A DNA stretch of 64,000 nt from NCBI RefSeq assembly GCF_031846485.1, contig NZ_JAVRHQ010000016.1, positions 28,330-92,329 of the forward strand, given 5' to 3'. A program made the translations under genes and the position numbers. Of this stretch, positions 1 through 9,900 are shown piece after piece (positions within the stretch are counted from its first letter, which is position 1; every line of letters starts with the position of its first letter). The DNA comes from Autumnicola tepida (lineage in GTDB: Bacteria; Bacteroidota; Bacteroidia; Flavobacteriales; Flavobacteriaceae). The notes beneath the pieces were generated by a model, which was not told the origin of the DNA, did not search any database, and saw nothing but the letters and a program-made list of their open reading frames with translations.

Positions 1-128
1 TTCCATTATCAGATTTTTATCCAAATGGAGGAGCTCCTGGTACTATAACCAGGATAGACTTCCAGGAAGCATCAGGTACAGGAAAACCACAATATATCTT
101 CTACGTGGATGACTTTGGATTCCTATAG
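1..128 (+). CDS. C-terminal end of a secreted glycan-binding-type protein (partial)
   Basis: The frame is open from the window edge to a TAG at 126-128 and encodes about 41 residues. The last residues, YIFYVDDFGFL, match the end of both C-terminal modules of the next gene (YVDDIGF and YVDNIGF), so the two proteins probably share a carbohydrate-binding-like jelly-roll module. It sits directly upstream of the FAS1 lipoprotein on the same strand, in a polysaccharide utilisation locus, so a surface glycan-binding lipoprotein is the best guess. The N-terminus lies outside the window and the specificity cannot be judged. Confidence 0.6.
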   Translation, partial: PLSDFYPNGGAPGTITRIDFQEASGTGKPQYIFYVDDFGFL

Positions 129-172
129 TCAAAATGCGTAAGTAGAATTCAACTAAATGAATAAAGAAGGAA

Positions 173-206
173 CCAGGGAATCTGGAGTGTCAGGCAACAG
201 ATTCCC
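173..206 (+). promoter_or_regulatory. Intergenic hairpin upstream of the FAS1 lipoprotein gene
   Basis: GGGAATCTG (176-184) pairs perfectly with CAGATTCCC (198-206) around a 13-nt loop. No T-tract follows, so it looks less like a rho-independent terminator and more like a processing, stabilising or attenuating stem-loop between two co-directional PUL genes. This is inferred from sequence only. Confidence 0.45.
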
Positions 207-240
207 GGGAGCCTTTAAAATTCAAAAACAACATTAGAAA

Positions 241-2595
241 ATGAAAATAATAAAACTACAATATCTATTATTGTTCGCAATAGTGGCGAGCCTTTACTCC
301 TGCGACGATGATGATGAACTCTATCCGCAACTTGGAGAAGATCCCAGGAACCTGAGTGAAATCCTCTCAGAAACTCCGGACCTTTCTGTTTTATACCAGG
401 CGCTTGTAGCGGCAGATCTTGATTCCACTTTAAGGGAGACCAGTACCTATACGGTTTTTGCTCCTACAAATGCAGCATTTGAAGGCGTAGATCTTTCTTC
501 GCTTTCTGAAGAAGAACGGCAAAATGTATTACTTAATCATGTAATTAATACTACCACTGCCGATTTTGCCTCTACCCTCTCTACAGGTTATTTATCCACA
601 ATGGCCACCGGGCCAGAGGAAACCAACCTTAGCCTGTATGTTGATACCAGCAATGAGATTACTTTAAACCAGGAGGTTTCACTTGTTTCTAACTCGTCAG
701 ATGTAGGTTCTACTAACGGAGTGTTACATGTGGTTGATGGAATAATTATGCCTCCCGCTATTTTAGATCATGCTGAAGCAAATCCTCAGTTTTCTACTTT
801 TACTGAAGCTGTAGAAATGGCTGGCCTTACCGATGCACTTTCTGTTATGGAAGTTACTGATACTGAAAATCCTAATTATCCTCTAACAGTATTTGCTCCT
901 ACAAATGCAGCATTCGAAAATTTAATGATGCAATTAAACGGAGCCTTTGGATGGTCCAGCCTTAGTGATATTCCTACAGATGTACTGGCGGATATTTTAC
1001 AATACCACGTGATTGGAGGTGAAAATTTAGTTGCTGAAACCCTTGCCAATACAGAACAAACTCCAATGCTTGGAGAAACTTTTTCTATAGATGCAGATGG
1101 CGTAATTTCAGATGCAAGCTACTCCACTTCAAATGTAACAGTGGCCGATGTCCAGGGGACAAACGGAGTAATTCATGGTATAGATAAAGTGTTACTGCCA
1201 AATGATGTTTTCCAGAGCATCCTTGATGAAACTTTAAATCTTAAAGACAGGCTTCAGGACAGAGGCTATACTTCTTTTCTTGCAGCCGCAGATAAAGCTG
1301 GCCTAACAAGTTCTTTGGAGACAGAAGAGCTAAGCGTTTTTGTTCCAACTAATGAAGCTTTCAACACATTTTTCTCCACTATTGAGAACTTTGAAAGCCT
1401 GGACGATTTTGATACTGCGGAAGAAATCGAATTGCTAAAAAGTGTACTGGAGTATCATTTACATGCCGGTACAGTAATGAGCAGTGCGCTAACCGATGGT
1501 CCACTATCTACTGTTCAGGGAGACGAGGTAACTGTGGAAACCAGTGAAGGTAGGCTTGTACCTTCCTACGAATATGCTCCCAATGCGAATTTACAAACCA
1601 CAAACATTGGTGCAATGAATGGAGTGATCCACCAGATTAGCAATGTTTTGGTTTCATCTGAAGATGCTTCTGCACTCGGCTATCCTGTACCAGCTACAGG
1701 CGCTCCTGAGTTTGCATTGCCTGTATATTACGATGCCGTGGAATCTGGCTTCCAGGATACCTGGGACGGATGGGGTGGCACGTACACCTATGATAATACC
1801 GAAAACGTATCTAACGGTAGCAACTCTATCAAACTAGAATACGAAGCAGGATCTTATGGTGCTATCCAGATTGGTGGCCCTAGCCCAACTCCAGATCTTT
1901 CTTCATACAGCACCTTCCATTTCTCTGCTTATGGCGCACCAGGCTCAGGTACAACAAATGTGTTGGTATCTTTGTGTGATTGTGATGCAGGAGTGGAAAT
2001 TCAGGTAGAAGAAGGAGAATGGACTACTTACTCTATTCCAATAAGTAATTTTACTGATACCTCATTAGGTGCTATAAGGTTTAAAAACAATGACGAAGCG
2101 GCCAGCACCATTTATGTTGATGATATAGGATTCGACTTACAGGCTCCTGCCGCCCCAACTTTTGATTTACCTATTTATTATGACGAGGGTACAGAATCAG
2201 GATTTAACGACACCTGGGATGGCTGGGGAGGCACCTACACCTGGGCCAGTACAGAACAGGTTCAGGATGGTACCACAGCTGTGAAGCTGGAATATGATGC
2301 CGATTCTTATGGAGCCTTGCAAATAGGTGGTGCAGACCCTGTACCGGATCTTTCGGGATATTCTACCTTTAACTTCTCTGCTTACGGTGCACCCGGTTCC
2401 GGAACTAAAACCCTCCTTATATCCCTTTGTGGATGTGATGCAGGAGTAGAAGTTCAGGTAATGGAAGGAGAATGGACAGATTATAGCATTCCATTATACA
2501 GCTTTACTGATACTTCTTTAGGTGAAATAAGGATCAAAAATAATGTTAGCGATTCTTATACTATATATGTTGATAACATAGGTTTTAATCAGTAA
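241..2595 (+). CDS. Lipoprotein with three fasciclin (FAS1) domains and two C-terminal binding-like modules
   Basis: This 784-residue protein starts with a lipoprotein signal (lipobox LYSC, Cys21) followed by four Asp, a pattern consistent with export to the Bacteroidota cell surface. Three FAS1 domains follow at about 37-172, 178-322 and 330-478, each with the TVFAPTNAAF-type H1 motif and a late GVLHVVDG/GVIHGIDK/GVIHQISN motif. Two very similar modules of about 147 residues end the protein (about 489-635 and 638-784), each running from LPxYYD through DTWDGWGGTYT to YVDxIGF. The latter resemble carbohydrate-binding jelly rolls, but I cannot assign a family. FAS1 domains are adhesion or binding folds. 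Beside SusC/D genes and glycosidases it is probably an accessory surface glycan-binding protein. A terminator follows at 2616-2656. Confidence 0.85.
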   Translation: MKIIKLQYLLLFAIVASLYSCDDDDELYPQLGEDPRNLSEILSETPDLSVLYQALVAADLDSTLRETSTYTVFAPTNAAFEGVDLSSLSEEERQNVLLNHVINTTTADFASTLSTGYLSTMATGPEETNLSLYVDTSNEITLNQEVSLVSNSSDVGSTNGVLHVVDGIIMPPAILDHAEANPQFSTFTEAVEMAGLTDALSVMEVTDTENPNYPLTVFAPTNAAFENLMMQLNGAFGWSSLSDIPTDVLADILQYHVIGGENLVAETLANTEQTPMLGETFSIDADGVISDASYSTSNVTVADVQGTNGVIHGIDKVLLPNDVFQSILDETLNLKDRLQDRGYTSFLAAADKAGLTSSLETEELSVFVPTNEAFNTFFSTIENFESLDDFDTAEEIELLKSVLEYHLHAGTVMSSALTDGPLSTVQGDEVTVETSEGRLVPSYEYAPNANLQTTNIGAMNGVIHQISNVLVSSEDASALGYPVPATGAPEFALPVYYDAVESGFQDTWDGWGGTYTYDNTENVSNGSNSIKLEYEAGSYGAIQIGGPSPTPDLSSYSTFHFSAYGAPGSGTTNVLVSLCDCDAGVEIQVEEGEWTTYSIPISNFTDTSLGAIRFKNNDEAASTIYVDDIGFDLQAPAAPTFDLPIYYDEGTESGFNDTWDGWGGTYTWASTEQVQDGTTAVKLEYDADSYGALQIGGADPVPDLSGYSTFNFSAYGAPGSGTKTLLISLCGCDAGVEVQVMEGEWTDYSIPLYSFTDTSLGEIRIKNNVSDSYTIYVDNIGFNQ
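1705..2592 (+). repeat. Tandem duplication of a C-terminal binding-like module
   Basis: Within the FAS1 lipoprotein, the segments 1705-2145 and 2152-2592 encode two closely similar modules. Shared blocks include DTWDGWGGTYT, YGAPGSGT, CDAGVE, FTDTSLG and YVDxIGF. This is an in-frame duplication, and its last motif is also found at the end of the upstream partial gene. Confidence 0.8.
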
Positions 2596-2615
2596 AAAAG
2601 AGTTAGACTTAATGA

Positions 2616-2656
2616 AATATTCCCTGTAAATCCTGTTTTACAGGGAATATTTTTTA
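2616..2656 (+). terminator. Rho-independent terminator after the FAS1 gene
   Basis: A perfect 15-bp stem (2616-2630 with 2637-2651) and a 6-nt loop are followed by a T-run. It separates the FAS1 gene from the alpha-galactosidase gene 37 nt downstream. Confidence 0.85.
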
Positions 2657-2692
2657 TATGTAATGTGAAATCGATAATTAAAAAATAAACAA

Positions 2693-3901
2693 ATGAAAAT
2701 TAAGATCTCCCTCCTGCTCTGCCTGGCATTAAGCCTTACAGGTTTAGCACAAAAATTTGATAATCTGGCAGAAACTCCACCCATGGGCTGGAATTCCTGG
2801 AACAAGTTTGCCTGCAACATTAATGAGCAGGTAATAAGGGACGCCGCCGATGCCATGGTGGAAAGCGGGATGAAGGATGCCGGTTATGAATATATTGTAA
2901 TTGACGACTGTTGGCACGGGCAGCGTGATGAAAATGGTTTTATTCATGAGGATAAGGAAAAATTCCCCTCCGGAATGAAAGCCCTGGTGGATTATGTCCA
3001 TTCCAAAGGCCTGAAATTCGGGATATATTCCGATGCCGGAACCGAAACCTGTGGCGGGGAACCAGGCAGCCGTGGGCACGAATATCAGGATGCCATAACC
3101 TATGCCAAATGGGGTGTGGATTACCTCAAATATGACTGGTGCAACACCGGCACACAAAATGCTGAAGCTTCTTATACCACTATGAGAAATGCCCTTTATG
3201 AAGCCGGTCGTCCTGTCCTGTTCGCGATCTGTGAATGGGGAGATAACCAGCCATGGGAATGGGCGCAGGATATCGGCCACATGTGGAGGACCACAGGAGA
3301 CATCTATCCCTGCTGGGATTGTGAAGAAGATCATGGAGACTGGTCTTCCTGGGGAGTTTTACGAATCCTGGATATGCAGGAGGGGCTTAGGAAGTATGCC
3401 GGGCCGGGACATTGGAATGACCCCGATATGATGGAAGTTGGCAACGGAATGTCCCAAAGTGAGGACCGTGCGCATTTCACCATGTGGAGCATGTTGGCAG
3501 CACCTCTTATTGCCGGTAATGATCTTAGCGATATGAGCGAAGAAACTATAGCCATACTTACAAATGAAAAGATGATTGCCATCAATCAGGATTCCTTAGG
3601 AGTACAGGCCTTTAAATACAATTCTGAAGACGGGCTGGAAACCTGGTTCAAACCCCTTTCCAATGGCGAATGGGCTGTGACTTTCCTCAACCGGGCTGAT
3701 GAAGCAAGAGATGTGGAGTTCAACTGGAAAGAACATCAAATTGAAGACCCGGATTTTGACTATTCCGTCGATTTCAGCAATACCACTTTTGAAATGGAAA
3801 ATGTATGGAAAGATCAAAAATTGCAAAATACCAATAGAACACTAAAAGCTAAAGTTCCGTCTCACGATGTGTTAACACTAAGGCTTTCTCCTAAAAAATA
3901 A
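2693..3901 (+). CDS. GH27 alpha-galactosidase, exported
   Basis: This 402-residue protein has a signal peptide (about 1-19, ending LTGLAQ) and a GH27 barrel followed by a short C-terminal beta domain. Family signatures are ETPPMGWNSWN near residue 28, YIVIDDCW near 67, FGIYSDAG near 109 and YLKYDWCN near 144. Asp148 fits the nucleophile, and Asp203 in RTTGDI fits the acid/base. GH27 enzymes release terminal alpha-1,6-galactose. Next to a GH26 mannanase-type gene, the likely job is removing galactose side chains from galactomannan. The start is supported by the signal peptide and the A-rich leader. The gene ends at a bidirectional terminator shared with the convergent epimerase gene. An alpha-N-acetylgalactosaminidase is a less likely alternative. 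Confidence 0.93.
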   Translation: MKIKISLLLCLALSLTGLAQKFDNLAETPPMGWNSWNKFACNINEQVIRDAADAMVESGMKDAGYEYIVIDDCWHGQRDENGFIHEDKEKFPSGMKALVDYVHSKGLKFGIYSDAGTETCGGEPGSRGHEYQDAITYAKWGVDYLKYDWCNTGTQNAEASYTTMRNALYEAGRPVLFAICEWGDNQPWEWAQDIGHMWRTTGDIYPCWDCEEDHGDWSSWGVLRILDMQEGLRKYAGPGHWNDPDMMEVGNGMSQSEDRAHFTMWSMLAAPLIAGNDLSDMSEETIAILTNEKMIAINQDSLGVQAFKYNSEDGLETWFKPLSNGEWAVTFLNRADEARDVEFNWKEHQIEDPDFDYSVDFSNTTFEMENVWKDQKLQNTNRTLKAKVPSHDVLTLRLSPKK

Positions 3902-3920
3902 TTTCTTCCATTAAAAAAAA

Positions 3921-3960
3921 CAGGGCTGAATTTTACAAAATTCAGCCCTGTTTTTTTTTT
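3921..3960. terminator. Bidirectional terminator between GH27 and epimerase genes
   Basis: A perfect stem from 3921-3934 with 3937-3950 (CAGGGCTGAATTTT and its complement) is preceded by an A-run and followed by ten T. It can therefore end transcription from both convergent genes. Confidence 0.93.
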
Positions 3961-3971
3961 AAGCACCTGGC

Positions 3972-5333
3972 TCATTCAATAGCTTTCTGCAACAGCTCCA
4001 ACTGATGCATACAGTTGGTAAGCGCCCTAAAGTTATGATAAGCTGCTTTCCAGATGTGTCCTTTGCTGTCATGCTCTGCAGTTGGGGTTTCATCTAGTCC
4101 CCACTCATACCAACCACCATATTTTGGGTCCATAATATAAGCTTCAGTATAATTCCAAAGCTCTTTAAAATGCCCGTAGTAGTCCATTTCATCTTCAGGA
4201 AAATAACGTGACATTAAAAGAAGACTGTTAAGACCTTCTGCCTGGGACCACCAGTTTTTATCGGCATTAACAATAGTAATTTCATCAGCATTGTTAAAAT
4301 AATAACCTCCGTCATAAAAACCACCAACATTTTCATCCCACCCGGTTTTAAGGGCATGGTCCACCATCTTTTTTCCTTTAATAAGAGTAAGGCTGTCATT
4401 CTCAATTCCCAGCGCATGTGACGCTTCAAGCATAAGATAAGCGGTTTCCACATCATGGCCAAAAGAAACATGGTCCAGGTAATAATGTTCTTCAATTACT
4501 TCTTTTGATTCCTGCTGAAAACTAACCGGCGTCCAGTCCGCTTCAAAGAAAAGTCGCATATAACCTTTTTGTGAAGTAATAGTATCTCTTATAATAAACA
4601 ATAATTCTTTAAGCCTTTCCGCTAAAAGTTCGTCAGGCCAAACCTCGTAAAGCGCGGTAAATGCCTCCAGGAGATGAATAGAACTGTTTTGATCTTTATA
4701 CCCGATATCTGAAGTTGAAGAGGTGGCATTCGTACGCATTATTGGTGTCCCATCCAGTTCTAGGGTTTGAAAATAGCCACCATTTTCAGGATCATGGCTA
4801 TGTTCTTCCAGCCAGTAAAAAGCCTTCTTAGCCAACTCCAGAGCTTCTTCGTTCCCGGAAGCACCGTAATAGCTGGCAAGTCCATAGATCGCGAACGAAT
4901 TTCCATAAGCGGTTTTCTCCTGCCCTTGCTGAGGAATGGGTTCCCCCTCCTTGCTTACCAGCTGATGAAAACCGCCATTTTCAGCATCCCACATCACATC
5001 CCGTAAAAATTCGAAACCATGGGCGGCATACTCCAGGTATTTCTCCCCTTCTTCTTCAAAAAGTTCAGCAGCCACGGCATTTGTCCATACATGCCTTGCC
5101 TGGGTGACGACCATTTTATCATGCTTCTCCCCCAGGTTAAAATTGTAGGTGATATCACTATAATAACCACCATCTTCCTTGTCCAGGGCAAGAGGGTACC
5201 ATTTATCCAGCAACTGTTCTTTCGCGGATGCCCTGAAGTCTTTAGCCAGAACTGCAAAATCCTGAGGACGTTTTTGCCCAGAACAAAGGAGACTGGTAAA
5301 AATTAAAAAAAAAGAAAAAGTTTTAACTTGCAT
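3972..5333 (-). CDS. AGE-family sugar 2-epimerase (mannobiose/cellobiose 2-epimerase candidate)
   Basis: This 453-residue protein belongs to the N-acylglucosamine 2-epimerase family, an (alpha/alpha)6 barrel. Family blocks seen in order are RHVWTNA, AYGNSFAIYGLASYY, DQNSSIHLLEA, FGHDVETAYLMLEA, WWSQAEGLNSLLLM and KGHIWKAAYHNFRA, which carry the His and Glu/Asp residues used in ring opening and proton transfer. Known relatives convert a reducing-end mannose to glucose or the reverse, in mannobiose, cellobiose or free sugar. Next to mannan-type hydrolases, mannobiose 2-epimerase is my preferred reading. A hydrophobic N-terminus (about 1-19, SLLCSG) suggests export, and its lipobox would be atypical because Leu precedes the Cys. 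It lies 89 nt downstream of susD, beyond a terminator-like hairpin. Confidence 0.82.
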   Translation of the reverse strand: MQVKTFSFFLIFTSLLCSGQKRPQDFAVLAKDFRASAKEQLLDKWYPLALDKEDGGYYSDITYNFNLGEKHDKMVVTQARHVWTNAVAAELFEEEGEKYLEYAAHGFEFLRDVMWDAENGGFHQLVSKEGEPIPQQGQEKTAYGNSFAIYGLASYYGASGNEEALELAKKAFYWLEEHSHDPENGGYFQTLELDGTPIMRTNATSSTSDIGYKDQNSSIHLLEAFTALYEVWPDELLAERLKELLFIIRDTITSQKGYMRLFFEADWTPVSFQQESKEVIEEHYYLDHVSFGHDVETAYLMLEASHALGIENDSLTLIKGKKMVDHALKTGWDENVGGFYDGGYYFNNADEITIVNADKNWWSQAEGLNSLLLMSRYFPEDEMDYYGHFKELWNYTEAYIMDPKYGGWYEWGLDETPTAEHDSKGHIWKAAYHNFRALTNCMHQLELLQKAIE

Positions 5334-5367
5334 AAAATGAATATTTTTAAGAATAAAGATTCTGACA

Positions 5368-5402
5368 ACAAAAAACCCCGGCGAATAACGTTGCCGGAGT
5401 TT
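5368..5402 (-). terminator. Terminator or attenuator between susD and the epimerase gene
   Basis: On the minus strand a 10-bp GC-rich stem (5402-5393 with 5382-5373, one G-U pair) is followed by a T-run. It would reduce read-through from susCD into the epimerase gene. Confidence 0.7.
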
Positions 5403-5422
5403 GAAAATAAGAACAAAGTCAA

Positions 5423-6967
5423 CTAGTAACCAGGATTTTGTACTAAATTTGCATTAACATCAATTTGCTCCTGAGGGATTGGCATAAGGTCTTTTCCTTC
5501 GGGTATAGTAATATCAAAATGCTCCTGGATATATTCCCTTTGTTCTCCAGACCGCCTAAGCAACCACCACAAAGAAAATTCTCCAACTAACTCATGACGA
5601 TATTCTTCGAGAATAGCATCCATTAAATTACCATCCGGTACTTGAGTGAGCCCGGCCCTGTTCCTTATCCTCATTAAATAGTCCATAGCTGTTCCATCAT
5701 CTCCCACCTTGTGGTAAGCCTCAGCAAGGCTTAACAGAACTTGGCCATAGCGCAGGAAGATAAGGTTTTGTCCACCAAAAATATCCGGGCCTGACCATCC
5801 ATCAACTATTGGATTTCTCCAAAGTTTTACGGCATAATAACCTTCCCTCCCAGGAAGCCCATCAATACCTTTCCAGGGGTTTTCTTCAGTACCAAGAGTG
5901 TTTATTCCTCCAAAATTTTCCTGCACAACAGGATAATCTTCAATATTGATTTCAGGATCCGGATGCACATCGCCAGGGCCTATAACTGTTGGCAACTTCC
6001 TTTCATCTCCTTCTTCAAAAGATTGATATAATTGTTCTGTGGGAACAGCATATCCCCCTCCATTCCCAATTTCATTAGGCATATTAAAAGATTGTATAAA
6101 AGTTACATTATCATCCCGGCCCCACCCAAGATCTCCAGCATCATCATACAGTTGTACTTCAAAAATAGATTCTGGCCCGTTCTGGTTATCGTTGGCGTGA
6201 ATTCTTAAGAATTCTTCCTCAAGCACATAATGCCCTTCTAATTGAGTATATGCATCTATGGCATTCTGATATTCCCCAAGCCACATATACGCATTCCCCA
6301 TGTAGGCATATGCGGCACCTTTGGTGATTCTTCCAATTTCGTCTCCAGGATAATCCCAGGGCAGATATTGCACAGCATATTGCATATCTTCAATTACCTG
6401 TCTAAAAACTTCTTCCTGGCTATTTCGGGGGGCTTGTGGGTTTTCTATTAATTCTGCAGGTTGTAACACAAGAGGTACACCCCCAAAATTAGAGGACATC
6501 ATAGAATATAAAATACCACGTAAAGCCATGGATTCGGAAACAAGACGATGACCATAATCTGCCTCTATATTTCCCTGGTCTATCATATTATTTATGTTAT
6601 AGATAGCATTATTAGCCCTTCCAATACCCATATAGTTTTGCGTCCACATCGCATTTAAAGGCTGAAAAGTTACCGGTACTTGAAAGGTTTGAAAAAATGC
6701 ATCGGATCCAATATTCTTAAAATCCTGTGATAAAAAATTCGCCGGATAAAAAATAGCTTTTGTAAGATACTCAACTGGGCCACCATGAAACGTATCATAA
6801 ATACTGGTTACTACTGCTGAAGCAGTTTCAGGATCGTTAAACACGATTTCATCGGTAAGGCCATCGTACCTCTCATCTACTAAATAATCGTCGGAACAAC
6901 CGGCTACTCCATAAAGGAGCAGGAAGGCCGCCATAATTTTCTTTCCTTTTGATTTTATCTTGTTCAT
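5423..6967 (-). CDS. SusD/RagB-family glycan-binding lipoprotein
   Basis: This 514-residue protein has a lipoprotein signal (lipobox VAGC, Cys24, then SDD). The family layout is clear: an N-terminal helical TPR-like half (INNMI, ESMALRGILYSMM, GGVPLVL, ITKGAAYAYMGNAYMW) and a C-terminal RagB block (FLRYGQVLLSLAEAYHKVG, MDYLMRIRNRAGL, EYRHELVGEFSLWWLLRRSG). The final residues LVQNPGY fit the usual SusD end. SusD proteins cap the SusC barrel and deliver oligosaccharides. It follows susC by 12 nt on the same strand, so the two form one transcription unit. The neighbouring glycosidases suggest a mannan-type ligand. Confidence 0.95.
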   Translation of the reverse strand: MNKIKSKGKKIMAAFLLLYGVAGCSDDYLVDERYDGLTDEIVFNDPETASAVVTSIYDTFHGGPVEYLTKAIFYPANFLSQDFKNIGSDAFFQTFQVPVTFQPLNAMWTQNYMGIGRANNAIYNINNMIDQGNIEADYGHRLVSESMALRGILYSMMSSNFGGVPLVLQPAELIENPQAPRNSQEEVFRQVIEDMQYAVQYLPWDYPGDEIGRITKGAAYAYMGNAYMWLGEYQNAIDAYTQLEGHYVLEEEFLRIHANDNQNGPESIFEVQLYDDAGDLGWGRDDNVTFIQSFNMPNEIGNGGGYAVPTEQLYQSFEEGDERKLPTVIGPGDVHPDPEINIEDYPVVQENFGGINTLGTEENPWKGIDGLPGREGYYAVKLWRNPIVDGWSGPDIFGGQNLIFLRYGQVLLSLAEAYHKVGDDGTAMDYLMRIRNRAGLTQVPDGNLMDAILEEYRHELVGEFSLWWLLRRSGEQREYIQEHFDITIPEGKDLMPIPQEQIDVNANLVQNPGY

Positions 6968-6979
6968 ATCTAAAATGTT

Positions 6980-9900
6980 TTAAAATTGTAAATTAACTCC
7001 CAATGTAAAGGTTGGTGTTGTAGGATAAGCACCAAAGTCTATACCTCGTGACTGTACGCCACCAAGCCCGTCTATATCATTAGCTATACCTACTTCAGGA
7101 TCCATACCACTATAGCTGGTAAGGGTAACAAGGTTTTGCCCGCTTATATATACCTTGGCATTTGTAAGACCCACAGGCTTTATGACATCTTGGGTAAAAT
7201 TGTAAGCCAACTGAATATTCCTCAATCGTAAGAAAGATCCGTCTTCAACAAAATAATCGGACACGCGGTTGTTCTGATTGACATCTGCGATTACTGCCCG
7301 TGCATAAGTATTAGAAGGATTTTCAGGAGTCCACCTGTTGTTATAGTATTCTTCACTTACATTAGTATAAGCATTATTAAGGCCATAACCACCAGCAGTT
7401 TCAAGTTCTACTTTAACAAAATTAAGTATATCGTTACCATAGGTACCATAAAGCGCAATACCAAGCTCCCAGTTTTTATAAGTTCCGTTAAAATTTACAC
7501 CTCCATAAAAGTCGGGAAAAGGGCTTCCTATTACTTCCCTATCTGCTGCTGTAATTTCGTTATCGCCATTTAAGTCCACAAACCTTCTATCTCCAGGTGC
7601 AATTGGCATAGTACCGGTAGATTCCTGGTAAGTACCATCTGGTGCCTGTTCATTTAGCGCATTTATTTCAGACTGCGTCTGGAATATTCCATTGGTTCTA
7701 TAACCATAAAAAGTGCCTACGTTACCACCCACGTAAGAACGGGTAAAGCCTAACCAGCTATCTACAAAATTAGGCACAAAATTAGTGTCGAACGTAAGAA
7801 AATCCTGTGTATTGGTTAACTCGGTAATTTCATTATGGATGGTGGTAAAGTTAGCTGATAAATCCCACCGAAAATTGCCTTCATTGTTCCTGTAGCCCAG
7901 AAGTAATTCCAGACCACGGTTTACTACATTACCTGCATTAACTGCTCTTGAAGTAAACCCATTTTGCGAAGGGATAGTTTCCGGTATAAGAAAATCTTCA
8001 GCAGATTTACGAAAATAATCAGCAGTAAAATAAATGCTTTCATCAAACAACTCGATATCCAAACCAATGTTAGTTTGTACCTGGGATTCCCAGGTAAGTT
8101 CAGGATTTGCCAAAGTTTCTGGCGCCAAACCTGCCACGGGCTGACCACCAAACACATAGCCGGAATTGTTTGTGGAAGCACCGCTTGTATAGGTGGTTAA
8201 AAACTGGAACGGCTCTATACCCTGGCTATTACCGGTTTTACCCCAGCTTCCCCTGAGTTTTAGCAAATCGAATCCTGAATCTTCCATAAATGGTTCTTCG
8301 TCAATATTCCATCCGGCAGCTACAGATGGGAAAGTTCCGTAAAGATTATCTTCATTAAATTTATTACCTACACCATCCCTTCTAACTGTAGCAGTAAGAT
8401 TGTAACGATCTTTAAAAGTATAATTTACTCTGGCAAACGTACTGGCAAAAGTTTCAGTTCCCCATGTACCGGATCTACCAGTAACCTCATCTGCAGCAGC
8501 AAGGTCTCTAAGGTCGTTACTTAAAAACCCTCTGGATTCTACATAAATATTTTTAAACTTGTTTTTTTGGGCAGAAGCTCCAAACAAAGCCTCAATCCGG
8601 TGGTCTCCAAAAGTTTTTTTATATTCCAATAAAACTTCAGCCAAATATTCATTAAAAGTGTTCTGATCTATAGAGTATGTGGCAGAAGGATTATTGTCTG
8701 AATTGGCACTACCCCTGTTGTAGCTGGGCAAGAAATTCCAACCCGCATAGTTTTGTGACTGGAAACCAAATTTACCGGTAGCTTTAAAGCCTTCAAGAAA
8801 ATCGTATTCTAAGGCAAGATTCCCTAAAAGATTATTGGTACCATTATCTGTATCATTCTGTAGCGCACTTCCTAACACGTTGCTGGTGGTTCCCAACAAA
8901 CCTGTATCTGTGAATGCGCCGTAATTACCATTGCCATCGTAGGGTAAGTTAGTGCCGGTCCTGTCGTCGAGGTAAGGTACATTTGTAAAAAGCTGCACCA
9001 TTCCGTAATAACCTGGGGCAAGGTTCTGGTAAGTTTCAGAATATGCATATTTTACATCTGCCCTGGCAGAAAGATTTTCAAGAATATCAAAATCTGCATT
9101 AAGATTAATATTATACCTTTTATATGAAGAAGCTATCGCAATACCATCTTCATCAATCATCCCTACACTTAAAGAAGTTCGGGCCCTTTCACCACCACCA
9201 CGAACACTAACAGTATGTCCTTGTCTAAAGCCGGTATCAAAAGCATAATCCTGCCAATTAATATCAGTTAAACTTTCAGGATTTCGCCATTCTTCCAACA
9301 CCTGTTGATTTTGGCTTTCACCCAATTCCAATGCAAAATCAGACCACTGGTCTACATTAAGCATATCAATTTCGTCTGGTTCAGACTGTATCCCAACCCA
9401 AGAATCTATGGTGACAGTTACTTTATCCCGAACTCCTCTTTTAGTTTTAATAATAACTACCCCTGCATTGGCTCTTACACCATATATGGCCGCTGCCGAA
9501 GCATCTTTTAAAATAGATATACTTTCGATATCGTTAGGGTTAAGAAAAGAAATGTCCTGAGTCGGGAAACCATCAACCACATAAAGAGGTTCATTATTAC
9601 CAAAAGAGCCTATACCCCTTATATTTACAGAAACCGATGAGCCTGGGCTGCCTGAATTTGAAGTAATTTGCACACCGGCAGTCTTACCCTGCAGCGCTTC
9701 GTTAACCGATGTTGCCGGAAACTTTTCTATCTCTTCACTCGACACAGTACCGATAGCTCCTGTTAAATCCCTACGTGTGGTACTACCGTAAGCTACCAGA
9801 ACAACTTCATCTAGCCCGCTGGCAGAATTTTGCAATACAACATCTATAGTTTCTTTGCCCCCCACTTGCACCACCTGATCTTGCATCCCGATATAGCTAA

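Noticed and set aside
2744..3334. 196-codon minus-strand frame inside the GH27 gene
   Set aside because: It is antisense to the catalytic core of the alpha-galactosidase and lacks coding character.
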